A stretch of DNA of 64,000 nt, from contig NZ_NFIQ01000004.1 in NCBI RefSeq assembly GCF_002159455.1, positions 1 to 64,000 of the forward strand, given 5' to 3'. Below the pieces are notes generated by a model, which saw nothing but the letters and a program-made list of their open reading frames with translations, made no database searches and was not told the origin of the DNA. Shown here piece by piece: positions 27,991 through 36,130 of this stretch. The stretch comes from Flavonifractor sp. An306 (GTDB lineage Bacteria; Bacillota; Clostridia; Oscillospirales; Oscillospiraceae). Made by a program: the position numbers and the translations under genes. The stretch's first letter is position 1. Each line of letters begins with the position of its first letter.

Positions 27991-29235
27991 TCAGCTCAGG
28001 GGGAAGGTCTCCCCCAGGAAGGTCACCGAGGCGATGTCCTCCAGGTCCATGGGGGTCTCAAAGCTCCACAGGCCGCAGCTCAAATCCATGGGCTCCACGC
28101 CCCGGTTCATGTAATTCAGGGGCACACCCAAGGTCTCCCCCGCATGGTCAGTAGCCCAGAGGGTGAACCAGTCCACGTCCTCGCTGCGGAAAAAGACGGC
28201 GATGTTCATGCCGGAGACCTCCACCCGGTCCACATACACCCCGTCCTCCAGGGTGCGGCCCACCTGAATCACCGTTTGCTCCGCCGTCTCCAGCTCCAGG
28301 GGCAGGGTCCATTCCCCCTCGATGGCCGGCTCCGGGCCCCGGTAGGGGCCGTATACCTGGATGTAGGCCAGCTCGGCCAGGTCGAAGTCCTCCGCCACAC
28401 AGTCCATGCCTCCCTCCACCTCAGTGGCGGTAACATGGGCCAGGGGCTCCCCGGCGGCGTTGCAGGGCATGGCCAGGAGCATGCCGGTGACCCCCTCGGC
28501 GAATGCCAGGCGGATGTGGAAGTTCCCCGCCCCGTCAAAGCCCACGGAGGAGAGGGTCACCGCGTCGGTGTCCGGGCTGGTCTGGGGGTTCTGGCCCGCC
28601 TTCAGCACCACGTCCCCCTCCTCCGTGGTCTCGGTCTCCAAAGGCTCCTCCGGCACCACCGCCGGAAAGCGGCTGTCCTGGAGCATATAGGAGGCCGGGT
28701 CGATCCGTTCCACCACCAGCTCCAGGGGCTGGCTGGTGTCGATGCCCGTGGCGCTGGCCTCCATCAGCAGGGTGCCGCTGCCGGCGTCGTAGGAGACCAC
28801 CTGGCTGCCTATGCCCATCCCGCCCAGATTGCTCCCCTCCAGACAGGCCGCCACCCTGGTGTGGCCGGCGTTGAAGCGGCCCCCCTCCTCATCGGTGAGG
28901 GTATAGAAGATCTGGGCGGTATAGCCGTCGCTGACGGCACTCACCAGTTCCAGCCGGACGCTCTGGTCGCTGGCGGTGCCTGTGATCTCCTGGGCAAAGG
29001 GGGCGTAGGGCCCCAGGTACGAGTTCAGAATGTTCCACACCGACGGCCCCGCCGCCACCGCCGTCACCGCCAGGGCGGCGCACAATGCCACAGCCACGAT
29101 GGCCCGGCGGCCCGGGCGGCGGCGGGCGGGGGTTTCCTGAGCCGCCTCCAGTTGGTCGGTCAGCCCTTTCAGCTGGGCCGGGGTGGGGCCGGCGGCCTCC
29201 AGGGCCCGGCGGATGTCCGTTCCGTTAACGCTCAT
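27991..29235 (-). CDS. Membrane-anchored ECF sigma partner (DUF4179-like), copy 1
   Basis: A 414-residue protein: a short cytoplasmic region of about 43 residues, one membrane segment at 45-62 (AIVAVALCAALAVTAVAA), then a large extracytoplasmic beta-rich part. By position, right after and overlapping an ECF sigma gene by 11 bases, it is the likely anti-sigma factor or sensor. No zinc HxxxCxxC motif is visible. A paralogue with the same layout is encoded at 31385-32638; both share GPSVW after the membrane segment, ISxxGFDGAGNFHIRLA-like and IQVYGPYRGPE-like stretches, and end in DIASVTxLGETxxL. Confidence 0.82.
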   Translation of the reverse strand: MSVNGTDIRRALEAAGPTPAQLKGLTDQLEAAQETPARRRPGRRAIVAVALCAALAVTAVAAGPSVWNILNSYLGPYAPFAQEITGTASDQSVRLELVSAVSDGYTAQIFYTLTDEEGGRFNAGHTRVAACLEGSNLGGMGIGSQVVSYDAGSGTLLMEASATGIDTSQPLELVVERIDPASYMLQDSRFPAVVPEEPLETETTEEGDVVLKAGQNPQTSPDTDAVTLSSVGFDGAGNFHIRLAFAEGVTGMLLAMPCNAAGEPLAHVTATEVEGGMDCVAEDFDLAELAYIQVYGPYRGPEPAIEGEWTLPLELETAEQTVIQVGRTLEDGVYVDRVEVSGMNIAVFFRSEDVDWFTLWATDHAGETLGVPLNYMNRGVEPMDLSCGLWSFETPMDLEDIASVTFLGETFPLS

Positions 29236-29710
29236 AGCTCTCCTCCTCACACAGCATATCCCGCAGCAGTCCCCTGGCCCGGAAGAGCCAGGTGCGGACG
29301 GTGGCCTCCTTTTTCCCCAAAATCGCCGCCACCTCCGCCGTGGTGTACCCCTCGCAGTAGTGGAGGCACACCGGCGCCCGGTATTTCTCCGGCAGGGCCA
29401 GCACCGCCGTCAAAACCTCGTCGTGCTCCGGCGGAGGCGTCTGGGCGGTGTCCTCCTCCAGAGGCAGCTCCCGCCGCCGCCAGGGGCGGCGGTGCAGGCT
29501 GTTGGCGCAGTTGGCCGCCGCATGGAGCAGCCAGGCCCGCAGGTGGTCCTCCCCGTTCAGCTCCGGCGAGCGGCGGAGCAGCCGGAGAAAAACCTCCTGC
29601 ATCACGTCCTCCGCGTCCTCCCGGCTGCCCGTCCGGGCAAAGGCCAGGCGGTACACCGCCGGGGCGTGCCGGTTTACCAGCTCCTCCAGCTCCTGCCTGG
29701 TATAGGCCAT
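29225..29710 (-). CDS. ECF RNA polymerase sigma factor, copy 1
   Basis: A 161-residue sigma-70 family ECF factor. Region 2 is RLAFARTGSREDAEDVMQEVFLRL with AWLLHAAANCANSL, and region 4 is LPEKYRAPVCLHYCEGYTTAEVAAILGKKEATVRTWLFRAR. It would direct RNA polymerase to TGAAAC-type promoters; one is found before this very gene (29736-29764). GGAGGGAGG precedes the ATG. It is paralogous to the factor at 32619-33110, and both are followed by a DUF4179-like membrane partner. Confidence 0.93.
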   Translation of the reverse strand: MAYTRQELEELVNRHAPAVYRLAFARTGSREDAEDVMQEVFLRLLRRSPELNGEDHLRAWLLHAAANCANSLHRRPWRRRELPLEEDTAQTPPPEHDEVLTAVLALPEKYRAPVCLHYCEGYTTAEVAAILGKKEATVRTWLFRARGLLRDMLCEEESYER

Positions 29711-29735
29711 AGTCCTCCCTCCTTTCTCTATTCCT

Positions 29736-29764
29736 TACACCACGCAGCAGGCTCCTTTGTTTCA
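29736..29764 (-). promoter_or_regulatory. ECF-type autoregulatory promoter, copy 1
   Basis: On the minus strand TGAAAC (29759-29764), a 17-base spacer and GGTGTA (29736-29741) lie 25 bases before the sigma gene. The same arrangement, TGAAAC-N17-CGTGTA, precedes the second sigma gene, which strengthens both calls. Confidence 0.65.
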
Positions 29765-29773
29765 CTCCGGACA

Positions 29774-29806
29774 AAAAAATTCCGCCGGAATCCGGCGGAA
29801 TTTTTT
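29774..29806. terminator. Terminator after the HEAT-repeat gene
   Basis: AAAAATTCCGCCGGA and TCCGGCGGAATTTTT form a 15-bp stem with a one-base apparent loop (in practice a larger loop). It has T-runs on both strands. It ends the HEAT-repeat gene and lies just upstream of the ECF promoter of copy 1. Confidence 0.85.
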
Positions 29807-29808
29807 CT

Positions 29809-31344
29809 CTACTTGCTCAAAAACCGGAGCTGCTTTACCATGGCGGAGCGCAGGTACGCCCCCTTCTCCTCCAGCAGGGCCAGGATCCGCCGCCGCTGCT
29901 CCTCCCCCAGGGCGGCATAGCTGCGGTTATAGGTGTGGCTCCAATCCTCCAGCTGTCTCCGGCAGGCCTGGTCCAGCTTCTCATACCCGCTCCCCAGCAG
30001 GGTGAGGGCGTAGGTCAGCCGGTCCCACTTCCCGGCGCAAAACAGCAGGGCGGCGCACTTGAGCCTGGTGTTTTCCACCGGGCTGGCCTGTAAAATGGCA
30101 AACACCCGGTCCGGATCGAAATTCCTGTATTTGGTCAGCAGCAGGGCCGCTGTCTTGACCACCCCCGGCTGGTCGGCGGCCAGTTTTTCGGTGACGGCCT
30201 CACTGTAGCGCTCTGGATCCAGCCCCATGAGGGCGGTCATGGCCGCCCGCGCCACTGCGGACTGGGGGCAGGAGAGAAATCCCGCGATAGCCGGACAGTC
30301 CGCCCGGTTTCCCGTCTCCCCCAGGCCCAAAATGGCCACGGCGGGCCGGACGGACAGCCGCTCCCGGTAGAACTGCCGCAAGTCAAAGTCCTTGTCAGCC
30401 TGGACCACTACCTCCCCGGCCGCCTCCCGCACCCGGCCGCTCTTGTCCATCAGCAGGGACACGGCCTGACCAAACAGATCCTCCGCCCCGTGCTCCGCCA
30501 GGTACTCCAGGGCCAGCACCCGGTTGGGCGGGTATTTGTCCCGCAGAAAGCGGCGGCTCAGCGCCATCCCCTCCACCCCCAGCTCCAGCAGGGTCTGGTA
30601 CAGCAGCTTGCGCAGAAAGGGGTCGGGCTCCCGCTTCACCCGCTCGAGGAGATAGGCGGTGTCCGGCTCCCCCAGAGCAGGCAGCAGGGAGATGCACAGC
30701 CGCCGGGCCCGCACGTCCCCGCTCTCCAGCCCCAGCCGGAGCAGGTCGGGGTCCCTCTGGAAGGCTCGGAAAAAGAGGGTCAGGATATGGTCCATCCGGC
30801 ACCGCCCGCTCCGCCGCAGCTTCTCCAGAATGGGCAGGGCGGCGGCAATCTCTCCTCCGTCCGCCGTATCCAACAGCTGTTTCAGGCTCTCCAACGCCGC
30901 CTGCCGCACCTGGGCCACCCAGTCGTTGCACCGCAGCAGCACGGCGGGCAGGGCCTGGGAATCGGTCCCCAGGGCGGCCACCGCCTGTTCCCGGATGTAG
31001 CCGTTGGGGTGGAAGGTGGAAAACACCAGCACCGCCCGGCACTCAGCCAGGGACAGGTTTTTGGCAAACAAGTCCTCCAGGCCCAGGGTGCGCCATGAGA
31101 TGCTCCACTCCATGGAGGTGGTCGCCCGCATCCGCAGATCCATGGCAACCAGGCCATCGGCGTTCAGCCCCGCCAGCACCTCCGCCAGGGTATGGGCGGC
31201 GGCCTGCTTCTGTTCATCCGTGCCCTGGGCCAGGGCGCAGTACACCCAGGGCACGAAGGCCAGTTCCCCTTCCTTCACATGGCCGATATACTCCGCCAGA
31301 TAGTCTCCGTATGTTTTCTTTCGATGGAACAGCAAAGCCGTCAC
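29809..31344 (-). CDS. HEAT-repeat protein of unknown function
   Basis: About 511 residues, built of helical HEAT-like repeats (for example AVLVFSTFHPNGYIREQAVA, DWVAQVRQAALESLKQLLD, KSGRVREAAGEVVVQADKD, PQSAVARAAMTALMGLDPER). No signal peptide or certain membrane segment is visible. Such repeats mediate protein-protein contacts. The start is uncertain: GTG at 31344 behind AGAAGGGCGG is preferred, TTG at 31335 and ATG at 31365 are alternatives. It is sandwiched between two ECF sigma modules, so it may be part of the stress response they control. Confidence 0.78.
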   Translation of the reverse strand: MTALLFHRKKTYGDYLAEYIGHVKEGELAFVPWVYCALAQGTDEQKQAAAHTLAEVLAGLNADGLVAMDLRMRATTSMEWSISWRTLGLEDLFAKNLSLAECRAVLVFSTFHPNGYIREQAVAALGTDSQALPAVLLRCNDWVAQVRQAALESLKQLLDTADGGEIAAALPILEKLRRSGRCRMDHILTLFFRAFQRDPDLLRLGLESGDVRARRLCISLLPALGEPDTAYLLERVKREPDPFLRKLLYQTLLELGVEGMALSRRFLRDKYPPNRVLALEYLAEHGAEDLFGQAVSLLMDKSGRVREAAGEVVVQADKDFDLRQFYRERLSVRPAVAILGLGETGNRADCPAIAGFLSCPQSAVARAAMTALMGLDPERYSEAVTEKLAADQPGVVKTAALLLTKYRNFDPDRVFAILQASPVENTRLKCAALLFCAGKWDRLTYALTLLGSGYEKLDQACRRQLEDWSHTYNRSYAALGEEQRRRILALLEEKGAYLRSAMVKQLRFLSK

Positions 31345-31384
31345 CCGCCCTTCTGCTCCTATCATACCACAGCACGCCGGAAGG

Positions 31385-32638
31385 TCAACGGGTAAGGGAG
31401 ATGGTCTCCCCCAGCAGGGTGACCGAGGCGATGTCCCCCAGTTCCACAGGCTGGTCAAAGCGATAGATGGCGTAGCTCAGAGCGGTATCCTTATCCACGC
31501 TCTTAAACGCCATGGGCACATCCACGGTCTGTCCCTGGGTGTCGGTAATCTGGAGCGGAAAATATTCCCGCTCCCCGCTCCGGTAAAAAACCACCGCGCT
31601 CAGATTGGAGAGCTGGATGCGCTCCACATATATCCCGCCGCCCAGCATGCGCTCCATGGGAATGGTACTCTGCTCCGCCGGTTCCAGGGTCACGGGCAGC
31701 ACCCACGTTCCCTCAATGACCGCCTCCGGCCCCCGGTAGGGGCCGTATACCCGGATATATGCCATATCCGCCACATCCGCCGGTGTGATCCCTTCGAGCA
31801 CACTGTCCACGCCGCCCTCCACGGCGGTCTGGGCCGCTGTATGTCCCATCTGCTCACCGGCAGCATTATAGGGAACCGCCAGCAGGGCTTTGTCAGAGCA
31901 GCCCTCCGCCAGAGCCAGCCGAATGTGGAAGTTCCCCGCCCCGTCAAAGCCCATGGACGAGATGGACACATCCGCCGTGTCCGGGCTGGTCTGGGGGGTC
32001 TGCCCCGCCTTCAGCACCACGTCTCCCTCCGCCGTCATTTGCTCGGCAAGGGTCAGGGCCGCCTCCGGCGGCTGGAACCGGGCGTCCTGGATGTAGTGAT
32101 AGCCGGGGTCAAACCCGGACACCTCCAGCTGAACGGCGGCGCCGCTGTCGAGCCCCTCCAGGCCAACCTGCACCAGAAGCTGATTTTGCTCCGCGTCATA
32201 GGAGATCACCCTGCACCCGGCAGCCCCGCCCGGACCGGCCAGTTCCCCGTCCAGCCGGGCGGATACCCGGGTGTGGTCGTTGAACCGCCCGCCTGTCAGA
32301 TCGGTGGCGGTAAAGTAGGCCATGGCGGTATAGCCGTCGCTGAGGCTGGCCACCAGCTCCACCTTCACCCCCTGGTGGGTCACCGTGCCCTCAGCGGCGC
32401 TCAGATAGGCCCCAAAGGGCCCCAGGTGCTCGGCCAGGGCGCTCCACACCGACGGCCCAGCCGCCACCGCCGTCACCGTCAGGGCGGCGCACAGGGCCAG
32501 GACTGCCGCCGCCCGGCGGCCCAGCCGCCTTCCAGGCTTCTCCAGGCTCTCCCCTTTGGTCAGCGCCTCCAGCCGGGCCATGGCCGCCTCGCTGGGCGCC
32601 AGGGCGTCCATCTCCCGCTTATACTCCATGGGAAACAT
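31385..32638 (-). CDS. Membrane-anchored ECF sigma partner (DUF4179-like), copy 2
   Basis: A 417-residue paralogue of the protein at 27991-29235: cytoplasmic N-terminus of about 40 residues, a membrane segment at 43-60 (AAAVLALCAALTVTAVAA), then the same extracytoplasmic domain with MGFDGAGNFHIRLALAEG and IRVYGPYRGPEAVIEG. The start at 32638 (MFPMEYK) has GGAGGAGG six bases upstream; ATGs at 32644 and 32629 are alternatives. It overlaps its sigma gene by 20 bases. Likely an anti-sigma factor or sensor. Confidence 0.82.
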   Translation of the reverse strand: MFPMEYKREMDALAPSEAAMARLEALTKGESLEKPGRRLGRRAAAVLALCAALTVTAVAAGPSVWSALAEHLGPFGAYLSAAEGTVTHQGVKVELVASLSDGYTAMAYFTATDLTGGRFNDHTRVSARLDGELAGPGGAAGCRVISYDAEQNQLLVQVGLEGLDSGAAVQLEVSGFDPGYHYIQDARFQPPEAALTLAEQMTAEGDVVLKAGQTPQTSPDTADVSISSMGFDGAGNFHIRLALAEGCSDKALLAVPYNAAGEQMGHTAAQTAVEGGVDSVLEGITPADVADMAYIRVYGPYRGPEAVIEGTWVLPVTLEPAEQSTIPMERMLGGGIYVERIQLSNLSAVVFYRSGEREYFPLQITDTQGQTVDVPMAFKSVDKDTALSYAIYRFDQPVELGDIASVTLLGETISLTR

Positions 32639-33110
32639 CTTCATCCTCCTCCATCCATTCCCGCAGCAGGGCACGGGCCCGAAACAGCCGGGACTTCACC
32701 GCGCCCTCGCTCTTGCCCAGGATCCTGGCGATCTCCGCCACGCTCAGCTCCTCGTAGTAGTACAGGTGCACCGCCGCGCGGTACTTGGGGGGCAGGGCCA
32801 GCACCGCCTCCACCATGCCCCCCGGCTCCGGGCCCTCCGGGGCAGATATGGTTTCGGAAAGTGGCTCCTCCCGCCGCCGCCAGGGGGCACGGAACAGGTC
32901 GTTGGCACAGTTGGCCGCCACCCGCAGCAGCCAGGCCTTGGCATGCTCCTCATCGGCAAAGTCCGGCTTTGCCTTCAGCAGGCGGACAAAGACCTCCTGC
33001 ATCACGTCCTCCCCGTCGGCCCGGCTCCCCGTCCGGGCGAAGGCCAGGCGGTACACCGCCGGGCCGTACTGCCGGGCCAGCCAGTCCGGCTCCTTCCATG
33101 GCTCCTCCAC
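32619..33110 (-). CDS. ECF RNA polymerase sigma factor, copy 2
   Basis: A 163-residue ECF sigma factor: RLAFARTGSRADGEDVMQEV and AWLLRVAANCANDLF for region 2, LPPKYRAAVHLYYYEELSVAEIARILGKSEGAVKSRLFRAR for region 4 (only motif fragments quoted in order). The start is GTG, because AGGAGGGA lies six bases upstream; the nearby ATG is out of frame. It closely resembles copy 1 and is preceded by a textbook ECF promoter (33135-33163), so autoregulation is likely. Confidence 0.92.
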   Translation of the reverse strand: MEEPWKEPDWLARQYGPAVYRLAFARTGSRADGEDVMQEVFVRLLKAKPDFADEEHAKAWLLRVAANCANDLFRAPWRRREEPLSETISAPEGPEPGGMVEAVLALPPKYRAAVHLYYYEELSVAEIARILGKSEGAVKSRLFRARALLREWMEEDEDVSHGV

Positions 33111-33134
33111 AGGCGCTCCCTCCTTTCTGCCCTA

Positions 33135-33163
33135 TACACGGTGGGCGTGAGAAAAAGGTTTCA
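33135..33163 (-). promoter_or_regulatory. ECF-type autoregulatory promoter, copy 2
   Basis: On the minus strand TGAAAC (33158-33163), a 17-base spacer with a T-rich start, and CGTGTA (33135-33140) match the sigma-W/X-like consensus TGAAAC-N16/17-CGTxTA. It lies 24 bases before the GTG start of the sigma gene. Confidence 0.75.
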
Positions 33164-33201
33164 AAAAATAAAAAAGGCCGCCGGGCATCTGCCCGGCGGC
33201 C
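33164..33201 (-). terminator. Terminator of the mntP-yqeC-yqeB-xdhC operon
   Basis: GGCCGCCGGGCA and TGCCCGGCGGCC form a 12-bp stem followed on the minus strand by TTTTTTATTTTTT. It lies 7 bases after the stop of the XdhC-type gene. Confidence 0.92.
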
Positions 33202-33208
33202 CTCCGCT

Positions 33209-33964
33209 CTACTGTTTCCGCAGTCTGAATTCCACTTTCACCCGGCCGCCGCACACCATTCCCAGTTCCGCGGCGGCGTGGGACAGGTCGTACTCCTGCT
33301 GGGCGTGCTCCACCCCGGCCTGCCACAGGGACAGGGCGTCCTGCCTGGCCTGGTACTCCACCGCGCCGCCGCCGATGGTGCCGGCGCAGGAACCGTCGGG
33401 CCGCACCAGCATCCAGGTGCCCACTCCACGGGGGGCGGAGCCGTGCTTTTCCACAATGGTACACAGCACACCCGGCCCCTCCGGGGGACGCATCGCCTCC
33501 GGGCCCCGTCTGGCCCGCTGCTCCACCAGCTGGGCGGCGATGGACACGGCGATTTCCGCCGGGGTCTGGCCCCCGATCTTCAGCCCGATGGGGGCGTACA
33601 CCCCGTCCAGGGTTTCCCGGGAAAAGCCCTCCTCCTCCAGGGCCTTCCGCACGGCGGCCACCTTGGTCTTGCTGCCGATCATGCCCACGTACGCGTAGTT
33701 GCCCCGGAGGATGTGCGCCAGGCAGTCCTTGTCAAAGGCGTGGCCCCGGGTGAGGATGGCGTAGAAATCGTCCTCCCGGCTGCCCAGCTGGTCCAGGGCC
33801 TCCAGGAAGGGCATGCACAGCACCTGGCTCGCCATGGGGAACCGCTCTTTGTTGGCAAACTCTCCACGGTCGTCGATGCCCACCAGCTCAAATTCCAGCC
33901 GGGCGGCAATATGGGCCAGCTCCAGGGACACGTGGCCCCCGCCGCACAGGATCAGTCGTTCCAC
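33209..33964 (-). CDS. XdhC/CoxI-type molybdenum hydroxylase maturation factor, domains permuted
   Basis: A 251-residue protein with the two XdhC-family domains in reversed order. Residues 1-140 form the Rossmann domain (MERLILCGGGHVSLELAHIA, YVGMIGSKTK, GLKIGGQTPAEIAVSIAAQL), which is normally C-terminal. Residues 160-251 form the CoxI/XdhC domain (VLCTIVEKHGSAPRGVGTWM, AGTIGGGAVEYQA), normally N-terminal. The family handles the sulfurated or selenated Mo cofactor before insertion into hydroxylases. The start is GTG with GGAAGGAGG seven bases upstream, inside the end of yqeB. It is the last gene of the maturation operon. Confidence 0.88.
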   Translation of the reverse strand: MERLILCGGGHVSLELAHIAARLEFELVGIDDRGEFANKERFPMASQVLCMPFLEALDQLGSREDDFYAILTRGHAFDKDCLAHILRGNYAYVGMIGSKTKVAAVRKALEEEGFSRETLDGVYAPIGLKIGGQTPAEIAVSIAAQLVEQRARRGPEAMRPPEGPGVLCTIVEKHGSAPRGVGTWMLVRPDGSCAGTIGGGAVEYQARQDALSLWQAGVEHAQQEYDLSHAAAELGMVCGGRVKVEFRLRKQ

Positions 33965-34755
33965 AGCCCTGTCCTCCTTCCAAAGTACAAAAGCCCCTCC
34001 AGCACCCCGCCGCCGATGGCCCGGGCCTTGTCGGAGACGGTGAAGCAGTGGCGCACCTCACACCGGGGGTCGATGTCCCCGGACTTCATGCCCTTTGTCA
34101 CCGGGATTCCGGCGGGGAGCATCCCCCGGACGATGCCGGTGAGCTGGGCAGCAACGGGCACGCCGTTCACCTTCGCCACCACGTCCCCCAGCTCCACCTT
34201 CTGGCCGATCCGGGCCACCGGCTCAAAGGGTCCGTCGGCGGGGGCCCGGATGATCCGCTCCTTGGTGTAGCCCCCCACGTCACCAGGCACGCCGGTATTG
34301 GGAATGGCGGAGCCCTCCAGAATCAGCCGCCCCAAATCGTGGCCCCGTATGGTCTCAACCACCCCGTGGCAGTCCACTCCGGCGGTAAAGCCGGGGCCCA
34401 GGGCCAGCACGATGGGGGCGTCGGTCAGGCTTGTCCCCAGGTTGCGCTTGGCCAGGATGGCGTCCACCACCGCCCCAAAGGGCAGCTCGTCCAAAATGCG
34501 GGCCTCCGGGTCAACCAGCACCGGGATCTCCCCCGCCGCCAGCATGGCGCTTGCCTCCTCCCCGTTGGCCGCCCGCCGGGCGGTGATGCCCTCCACCTCC
34601 GTCACGCCGTCGTAGATGCACTGGCTGAAGGACACCGTCCGCCGCACCGCCGTGGGCTGGGCGATATCGGTCATCACCACCGGAAAGCCCGCCCGGTGCA
34701 GCCGCACCGCCGTGCCGGTGGCCAGGTCTCCCGCCCCTTTGATCAAAACAAGCAT
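33952..34755 (-). CDS. yqeB: Selenium-dependent molybdenum cofactor maturation protein YqeB
   Basis: A 267-residue YqeB/EF2563-type protein, beginning MLVLIKGAGDLATGTAVRLH, a nucleotide-binding-like Gly-rich turn, with GSAIPNTGVPGDVGGYTKER and GDIDPRCEVRHCFTVSDKAR further on. By family knowledge yqeB and yqeC mark genomes with selenium-dependent molybdenum hydroxylases and act in making the selenated cofactor. It overlaps yqeC upstream and the XdhC-type gene downstream by 13 bases each. A much longer in-frame upstream reading overlaps yqeC and is rejected. Confidence 0.92.
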   Translation of the reverse strand: MLVLIKGAGDLATGTAVRLHRAGFPVVMTDIAQPTAVRRTVSFSQCIYDGVTEVEGITARRAANGEEASAMLAAGEIPVLVDPEARILDELPFGAVVDAILAKRNLGTSLTDAPIVLALGPGFTAGVDCHGVVETIRGHDLGRLILEGSAIPNTGVPGDVGGYTKERIIRAPADGPFEPVARIGQKVELGDVVAKVNGVPVAAQLTGIVRGMLPAGIPVTKGMKSGDIDPRCEVRHCFTVSDKARAIGGGVLEGLLYFGRRTGLWND

Positions 34756-35459
34756 GCTCCGCCCCGCTCCTTTTCCGTATAGTGGGTCACTGTGCTGAAA
34801 ATGCCCTGCTGGGCCAGGATTTCCCCAATTTCCGCTCCCCAGGCCTGCCGCTGGGGGGTGTCCGCCTTGTTCAGCAGGCAGCGGAAGGCCATCTCCTCCG
34901 TCACGCCCTTCCGGCCCCCCTGGGGGCTGGACAGCACCGCAGCCACGTCGGCCGGGGTGAGGATGTGGTCCTCCCCCACCCCCAGCAGGGCACACACCCG
35001 CTCGGGCCGGTGGCAGATCTCCCCGATGGCTCTGCCCAGGCAGTCCAGCCCGGCGGCGGCGATCACCGCCGCCGCCCCGTGGGGAATCACCGGCTCATGG
35101 TCCGCCGGGGCCTTCAGCGGCCGCAGCCGGGCCCCGTCGGCCTCCACCACCACCAGGTCGGCCCAGCGCAGGCACGCCTCCGGCTGCCCGGCCTCGGAGA
35201 GCTTGTCCGGCCGGAGGAATTTGCCCAGAGTTACCGCCGGGTGCCGCTCCAGCAGAGCGGGCAGCTCCTCCATGTGGTCGGTAAGGGGGAGACCCGGGTG
35301 GGGCATCATGTGGGTGGTGGTGGTGACCACCACCCGCTTGCCCGCCTCCACCCCCTCTTTCGCCAGGGCGTAGAGGGTGGAGGTCTTGCCCCCCGCCCCC
35401 ACCAGGGCCACCAGCCGGTGGGCTGCCATATTCAGATGCAGCTGTTCCCAGATTCCCAT
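34743..35459 (-). CDS. yqeC: Selenium cofactor biosynthesis protein YqeC
   Basis: A 238-residue P-loop protein: LVALVGAGGKTSTLYALAKE is the Walker A region, VVVTTTTHM and DLVVVEADGARLRPLKAP follow, with the final LLNKADTPQRQ. YqeC is found with YqeB in organisms with selenium-dependent Mo hydroxylases; its exact reaction is not established. GGGAGGCTG precedes the ATG. It sits between mntP (2 bases upstream) and yqeB, in one operon. Confidence 0.92.
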   Translation of the reverse strand: MGIWEQLHLNMAAHRLVALVGAGGKTSTLYALAKEGVEAGKRVVVTTTTHMMPHPGLPLTDHMEELPALLERHPAVTLGKFLRPDKLSEAGQPEACLRWADLVVVEADGARLRPLKAPADHEPVIPHGAAAVIAAAGLDCLGRAIGEICHRPERVCALLGVGEDHILTPADVAAVLSSPQGGRKGVTEEMAFRCLLNKADTPQRQAWGAEIGEILAQQGIFSTVTHYTEKERGGACLF

Positions 35460-35461
35460 GG

Positions 35462-36031
35462 TCAGCCTCCCAGGGTGTGCTCCACCAGAATTTTTACGCC
35501 GATGCCGATGAGCACCAGACCGCCCACCAGCTCGGCCCGCCGCTGGAACAGGGCCCCCAGCCGCCGGCCGGCCAGGCCTCCCACCACCGACAGCACGAAG
35601 GCCACCACCCCGATCACCAGGGCGGAGAACCACACGTCCACCTTCATAAAGGCCATGGACACCCCCACCGCCAGCGCGTCGATGCTGGTGGCGATGGCCA
35701 GCAGGCATAGCCGCCGGGGGGACAGGTCGGCGGGGGCCTCATCCTCCTCCCCCGCGCCCCGTCCCAGGGCGCCCCAGACCATCTTCCCTCCGATGAGGGC
35801 CAGCAGGCCGAAGGCCACCCAGTGGTCCACCGCCTGGATGTACCCGCTGACGCTGCTGCCCAGCAGCCACCCCGCCAGGGGCATGGCAAACTGGAAGGCC
35901 CCGAACCAAACGCCCATTTTCACCGCCTGTTTCCAGCCGAAGCCGGGAATGGCGATGCCGCTGGACACCGATACGGCGAAGGCGTCCAGGGCCAGACTCA
36001 CCGCGATGAGGAAGACCTCTACCACACACAT
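35462..36031 (-). CDS. mntP: MntP-family manganese efflux pump
   Basis: About 189 residues with six hydrophobic segments and the family's two repeated motifs LDAFAVSVSSG and SIDALAVGVSMAF, each with the functional Asp. MntP exports Mn(II). The start is unclear: ATG at 36031 touches an AGGTG site, and GTG at 36025 has better spacing. It is the first gene of the yqeC/yqeB/XdhC operon, an unexpected partner; a link between metal balance and cofactor insertion is possible but not proven. Confidence 0.88.
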   Translation of the reverse strand: MCVVEVFLIAVSLALDAFAVSVSSGIAIPGFGWKQAVKMGVWFGAFQFAMPLAGWLLGSSVSGYIQAVDHWVAFGLLALIGGKMVWGALGRGAGEEDEAPADLSPRRLCLLAIATSIDALAVGVSMAFMKVDVWFSALVIGVVAFVLSVVGGLAGRRLGALFQRRAELVGGLVLIGIGVKILVEHTLGG

Positions 36032-36130
36032 CACCTGCGCAAACGAAAAGTTAGCTACACTTAAAAAATATTATAGCACACCGGCCCCAAATATGCTATA
36101 ACAAGATAAACAGCACAAGGAGGGAGCGCC

